Below the pieces are notes generated by a model, which searched no databases, was not told the DNA's origin, and saw only the letters and a list, made by a program, of their open reading frames with translations. From JAXMCI01 sp046349435 (GTDB taxonomy: Bacteria > Pseudomonadota > Alphaproteobacteria > Dongiales > Dongiaceae), in contig JAXMCI010000008.1 of assembly GCA_046349435.1 (NCBI GenBank), positions 157,122-221,121 of the forward strand: a DNA stretch of 64,000 nucleotides, read 5' to 3'. The stretch's first letter is position 1; each line of letters begins with the position of its first letter. A program made the position numbers and the translations under genes. Of this stretch, positions 60,410 through 64,000 are shown piece after piece.

Positions 60410-61413
60410 GCCGGCGCGCCGCCCAGCCCGAGGGCCCGCCAGCGGCGGCGGAAGGCGAGCGACCAGGCGTCGGCGGCGATGTGGCCCTCGGCGGCCGGGT
60501 CGAGCGGCGGCAGCGCCGGCTCCTGGCTCTCGACGATCATGCGGTCCTCCTCGTTGACCGCCTCCTGGAAGCGGATCCATTCGTCGGCCGGCTGGTCGAG
60601 GTCGTAGTCGCGCGCCTTCAGGATGAAGATCCGCGAGCGGTCGGCCGCCTCCGGGCAGACCGCGTCGTAGATGTGCTCGTTGCGCCCGTCCGGGCTGGCG
60701 ATGGTCAGGGCCGAGGCGAAGGGCAGGGCGAAGTCGTAGCGGTAGAGCATCCGGATCACCGGCGCCGCGCCCTTGGCGAAGCTGTCGCGGTCGACCTGGT
60801 CGACCGCCAGGCTTCGGGCCAGACCGTGCGGCGTCTCCTCGACCCGGTGGGCCGGGACCAGCGGGTCGTCGGGATCGCCGAAGGTGCCGGCATGGACGAA
60901 GGCGAAATGCGCCACGTCGTTGAAGTTCTCGACATGGCGCAGCGCCGAGCAGCGCCAGCGCGCCGGGGTCATCTTGATCTTCTGCAGCCGCCCGTCCTCG
61001 AGCGCCGGCCAGTCGGGCAGCGGCGCCCGGGCGGGCGGCGCCAGGCAGGCCCACAGCAGGCCGTAGCGCTCCACCGATTCGACGAGGTCGAGCCGCAGCC
61101 GGTCGGGGATGCGCGCCTCCGGGCCGGCGGCCGGCACGGCAGTGCAGCGCCCGTCGGCGGCGAAGCGCAGCCCGTGATAGGGGCAGGCGAGCTCGCCGGC
61201 CACCACGCGCCCCAGTGACAGCGCGCTGCCGCGATGCGGGCAGCGGTCGCGCGCCACGACGAGCCGCCCGCCGCCGCGGAAGGCGACCAGCCGCTCGCCG
61301 AGCAGGGTGGCGGCGAAGGGGGCGGCGCCGACCTCCGCGGCGTAGGCGATCGGGTGCCAGAACCCCGCCAGCAGGGCGCGGTCGCCCGCGGTGAAGCCGC
61401 CGGGCCCGCTCAT
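60406..61413 (-). CDS. Rieske non-heme iron oxygenase (VanA/NdmA-type alpha subunit)
   Basis: 335 residues. N-terminal Rieske [2Fe-2S] site DRCPHRGSALS and CPYHGLRF; C-terminal catalytic domain with mononuclear iron motif HVENFNDVAHFAFVH (Asp and His ligands). Size fits VanA-like O-demethylases and NdmA-like N-demethylases. ATG 61413 overlaps the adenine deaminase stop (ATGA), so a purine substrate is plausible. No reductase is encoded nearby. Confidence 0.9.
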   Translation of the reverse strand: MSGPGGFTAGDRALLAGFWHPIAYAAEVGAAPFAATLLGERLVAFRGGGRLVVARDRCPHRGSALSLGRVVAGELACPYHGLRFAADGRCTAVPAAGPEARIPDRLRLDLVESVERYGLLWACLAPPARAPLPDWPALEDGRLQKIKMTPARWRCSALRHVENFNDVAHFAFVHAGTFGDPDDPLVPAHRVEETPHGLARSLAVDQVDRDSFAKGAAPVIRMLYRYDFALPFASALTIASPDGRNEHIYDAVCPEAADRSRIFILKARDYDLDQPADEWIRFQEAVNEEDRMIVESQEPALPPLDPAAEGHIAADAWSLAFRRRWRALGLGGAPA

Positions 61414-63176
61414 GCCGCGCCCAGCACCGGATCGAAGGTGGCGAGCGCGTTGCAGTCGACCGCGCCGAGGTCGGTGATGGCGTAGTCGGGAATCGCGGTG
61501 ATCGGCAGGAAGAACATGTACATGAAGGGCCAGGGCAGCGTGCAGCCGAGGGCGCGGGCGGCGGCGTCCAGCCGCTGCTCGGCCGCCGCCATCTCGGCCG
61601 GCTCGAGGTCGGCGACGATGCCGCCGATCGGCAGCGCCAGGAACTCCACGACGCGGCCGTCGCGCACCACCACCTGGCCGCCGCCCGCCGCCACCAGGTG
61701 GTTGATGGCGAAGGCCATGTCGGACGGGGAGGCACCGATGCAGATGACGTTGTTGTCGTCGGGCGCGGTCGAGGAGGCCATCGCCCCGGCGGCGAGCCCG
61801 AAGCCGGAGACGAAGGCGACCGGCCGGTTGCGCGTCTTGCCGTAGCGCTCGACCACGGTGACGTAGAGCGCGTCCTGCGCCAGGTCGGGCGGCACGGTGC
61901 CGTCGCGGACCTGGAGCACGAGGTCGCGGCGCTTGCGCACGAACGGCACCACGGTCGAGACCGCCATCGACAGCACCTTGACCGCCGACGCCCCGGCCGG
62001 CGCCGGCACGGCGATGTCGGCGGCCTCGAGCCGATCGAGCCGCAGGCTGCCGGTCAGCAGCGGCCCGCGCGGCGGCGGCCGGAGATCGACCTCCATGCGG
62101 CCGTCGCGCGCCACCGGCCGGCCCTTGGCGATCACCCGGCGGACGTTGAACCGCTCCGGCGAATCGACCAGCAGGATGTCGGCGTCGCGGCCCGGCGCGA
62201 TGGCGCCGACCCGGTGGTCGATGCGGTAGGCCTCGGCGCCGTTGATGGTCGCCATCTGGATCGCCTGCATCGGCGGCACGCCGGCGGCGATCGCCATCCG
62301 CACCATGTTGTCGACATGGCCGCGCGCCAGCACGTCGGAGGCGACCACGTCGTCGGTGCAGAAGCTGACCCGGCGCGAGGCGTCCGGGCAGAGCTCGGTG
62401 ACCAGCCGCACGTTCTCCTTCAGGAAATGCGCCACCGAGGATTCGCGGATGATGACGAACATGCCGTTGCGCAGCTTCTCGCGGCACTCCTCGGCGTCGT
62501 AGCTCTCGTGATCGAGGCGGATGCCGGCGCAGCAATAGGCGGTGAGCCGGCCGCCGGTCGCCATCGGCGCGCAGCCGAACACCGGCAGCCGGTTGCGCTC
62601 GGCAATGTCGAGCGCGGCCATGACGGCCGGGTCCTGCTCCTGGATGAACTCGCGCACCGTCTCCCAGACGCCGACGCATTCCGGCCAGGCTTGCGCCTCC
62701 TCGTGGTCGGCCGGGCCGAAATAGTGGCCCACCGTCGAGGTCGGGATGGTGTAGGGCGTCTTGCAGGGTGCGCCCCAGAAGACCTTGATCGGGCTCGCCG
62801 CGGCCTCGTCGAGGAAGGCGCGGGCGCCGGCCAGCCCGGCCACCACCAGGATCTGGTCGAGGCCGGAGACGATGCTGGTGGTGCCGCAGGGCAGCACCGC
62901 CTTGGCGAAGCTGGTGATCGACAGCTTGCTGCACTCGATGTGCAGGTGGCCGTCGATCAGCCCGGGGGCGAGATAGAGCCCGGTCGCGTCGAGGATGCGG
63001 GTCTGCGGCCCGGCCTGGGCCGCGACGTCGCCGACCGCGACGATGCGCTGGCCGAGCACGGCCACGTCGGCCGGGTAGATCTCGGCCGAGACGACGTTGA
63101 TCAGCGTGCCGCCGCGGATCACCAGGTCCGCCTTGACCGCACCCTGCCCCGCCTCGATCAGCCTGCGCCTGTCCAT
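61410..63176 (-). CDS. ade: Adenine deaminase
   Basis: 588 residues, amidohydrolase superfamily. Metal ligands in LIDGHLHIECS, later RESSVAHFL and CTDDVVASDVLARGH; typical C-terminal DDNNVICIGAS and IPDYAITDLGAVDC. Converts adenine to hypoxanthine and ammonia. ATG 63176 follows GGGGGAGGG; an upstream in-frame ATG (63218) lacks it. Heads the coupled operon with the Rieske oxygenase and AlkA-like gene. Divergent from gluQ. Confidence 0.92.
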   Translation of the reverse strand: MDRRRLIEAGQGAVKADLVIRGGTLINVVSAEIYPADVAVLGQRIVAVGDVAAQAGPQTRILDATGLYLAPGLIDGHLHIECSKLSITSFAKAVLPCGTTSIVSGLDQILVVAGLAGARAFLDEAAASPIKVFWGAPCKTPYTIPTSTVGHYFGPADHEEAQAWPECVGVWETVREFIQEQDPAVMAALDIAERNRLPVFGCAPMATGGRLTAYCCAGIRLDHESYDAEECREKLRNGMFVIIRESSVAHFLKENVRLVTELCPDASRRVSFCTDDVVASDVLARGHVDNMVRMAIAAGVPPMQAIQMATINGAEAYRIDHRVGAIAPGRDADILLVDSPERFNVRRVIAKGRPVARDGRMEVDLRPPPRGPLLTGSLRLDRLEAADIAVPAPAGASAVKVLSMAVSTVVPFVRKRRDLVLQVRDGTVPPDLAQDALYVTVVERYGKTRNRPVAFVSGFGLAAGAMASSTAPDDNNVICIGASPSDMAFAINHLVAAGGGQVVVRDGRVVEFLALPIGGIVADLEPAEMAAAEQRLDAAARALGCTLPWPFMYMFFLPITAIPDYAITDLGAVDCNALATFDPVLGAA

Positions 63177-63322
63177 CCCGCGCCCTCCCCCTGCATTCTT
63201 GCCCGCCTCGCCTATCATGGCGGGCGGCAGGCCGGCAACGAGGGGCGGCCCTCCCGGCTTGCATCGGGCGGCCGGGGAGACCAGCTTAGGCGCACCTTCC
63301 GCCGCCGGCCGCCATCCGCTCC

Positions 63323-64000
63323 TTGCGCGTCACCCGCTTCGCCCCCAGCCCGACCGGGCTGCTGCATCTCGGCCACGCCGCCTCGGCGCTGACCGGCTGG
63401 CGCGCCGCGCGCGCGGTGCCGGGCGGGCGCTTCCTGCTGCGCATCGAGGATATCGACCGGACGCGCTGCCGGCCGGCCTTCACGGCGGCCATCCTCGAGG
63501 ATCTCGCCTGGCTCGGCCTCGACTGGGAGCAGCCGGTGCGCATCCAGTCGGCGCATCTCGCCGACTATGCGGCGGCGCTGGCCCGGCTGGAGGCGCTGGG
63601 CGTGCTCTATCCCTGCTTCTGCACCCGCGCGGCGATCGCCGCCGAGATCGCCGCGGCGGCGGTCGCCCCGCACGGCGGCGAGCCGGTCTATCCCGGCCTC
63701 TGCCGCGGGCTCGACCCGGCCGCGGCGGCGGCGCGGCGGGCCGCCGGCGAGCCGCATGCCCTGCGGCTCGATGCCGCGCGCGCGGCGGCGCTCGCCGGCC
63801 CGCTCGCCTGGGAGGAGGAGGGCGAGGGCCGCGTCGCGGTCGACCCAGCGGCGCTCGGCGACGTCGTGCTGGCGCGCAAGGACATCGGCACCAGCTACCA
63901 CCTCGCGGTCACCGTCGACGACGCGCTGCAGGGGGTGACGCTGGTGACCCGCGGCCGCGACCTCTACGCCGCCACCCACGTCCATCGGCTGCTCCAGGCG
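63323..64000 (+). CDS. gluQ: Glutamyl-Q tRNA(Asp) synthetase (3' partial)
   Basis: Paralogue of the GluRS catalytic core that attaches Glu to queuosine-34 of tRNA-Asp. N-terminal TRFAPSPTGLLHLGHAASAL (class I HxGH as HLGH), RIEDIDRTR, zinc-type cysteines in YPCFCTR and GLCRG, and IGTSYHLAVTVDDALQ then VTRGRDLYAATH. Starts at TTG 63323 (LRVTRF); no better start is seen. Cut by the right window edge. Confidence 0.9.
   Translation, partial: MRVTRFAPSPTGLLHLGHAASALTGWRAARAVPGGRFLLRIEDIDRTRCRPAFTAAILEDLAWLGLDWEQPVRIQSAHLADYAAALARLEALGVLYPCFCTRAAIAAEIAAAAVAPHGGEPVYPGLCRGLDPAAAAARRAAGEPHALRLDAARAAALAGPLAWEEEGEGRVAVDPAALGDVVLARKDIGTSYHLAVTVDDALQGVTLVTRGRDLYAATHVHRLLQA

Noticed and set aside
1..64000. 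CRISPR array, prophage or integrase
   Set aside because: No regularly spaced repeats, cas-like genes, phage structural genes or intact integrase/transposase were seen.

Overview
The window is about 64 kb of very GC-rich DNA with dense, mostly operonic coding. Gene content points to a free-living alphaproteobacterium, probably Rhodospirillales-like: a Coq7-type demethoxyubiquinone hydroxylase, an HWE histidine kinase with a receiver domain, an alphaproteobacterial-style AtpB/AtpE pair, GluQRS, and many ABC uptake and catabolic genes. The species cannot be named from the sequence alone.

Layout. 0-6.5 kb: end of a Gfo/Idh/MocA oxidoreductase, then a minus-strand operon terC-atpB-atpE-terB, a class V aminotransferase, an EamA exporter and a GST. 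6.6-22.2 kb: a catabolic locus. It has a COG3618-type amidohydrolase/lactonase and an enolase-superfamily enzyme on plus, a FadR-type GntR regulator, and a long minus-strand series. That series holds a CUT1 sugar ABC transporter without its own ATPase, a second enolase-superfamily enzyme, an isochorismatase-fold hydrolase, an HpcH-type aldolase, a peptide-type ABC transporter and a Gfo/Idh dehydrogenase. Three related operator-like sites link the promoters. The likely chemistry is sugar or aldonolactone oxidation, lactone opening, dehydration and aldol cleavage. 22.4-27.8 kb: threonine aldolase, an acyl-CoA ligase coupled to a hybrid sensor kinase, and a GNAT.

27.8-34.6 kb: a tightly overlapping minus-strand cluster of a PqqD-like protein, an HprK-related kinase, an NTP_transf_5 nucleotidyltransferase and several glycosyltransferases. 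The PqqD-like protein ends in a lasso-leader-like YxxPxLxxxG motif. This is one of two candidates for an undescribed system. 34.6-43.9 kb: secreted and envelope proteins, a dimethylglycine/sarcosine dehydrogenase-like flavoprotein, a small membrane protein, a REP-like repeat pair, an SDR and a GNAT.

43.9-49.8 kb: an accessory patch of visibly lower GC with a frameshifted PIG-V-like mannosyltransferase, a remnant reading into a degenerate cyanophycin-synthetase-like gene, tRNA-Leu(CAA) and a truncated IS4-type transposase. 49.8-57.9 kb: LysR/AhpD-like, dehalogenase-like hydrolase, cytochrome c, a YqaA-like/DsbB/Coq7 run, class V aminotransferase, HNH nuclease and esterase. 57.9-58.7 kb: a doubly frameshifted toxin-antitoxin module. 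58.9-63.2 kb: four minus-strand genes, adenine deaminase, Rieske oxygenase, 3-methyladenine glycosylase and PhyH-type dioxygenase. The first three are stop/start coupled and suggest a purine or damaged-base salvage route, the second candidate. The window ends inside gluQ.

Several genes carry apparent single-base losses. These may be real decay or assembly error and should be checked against reads.
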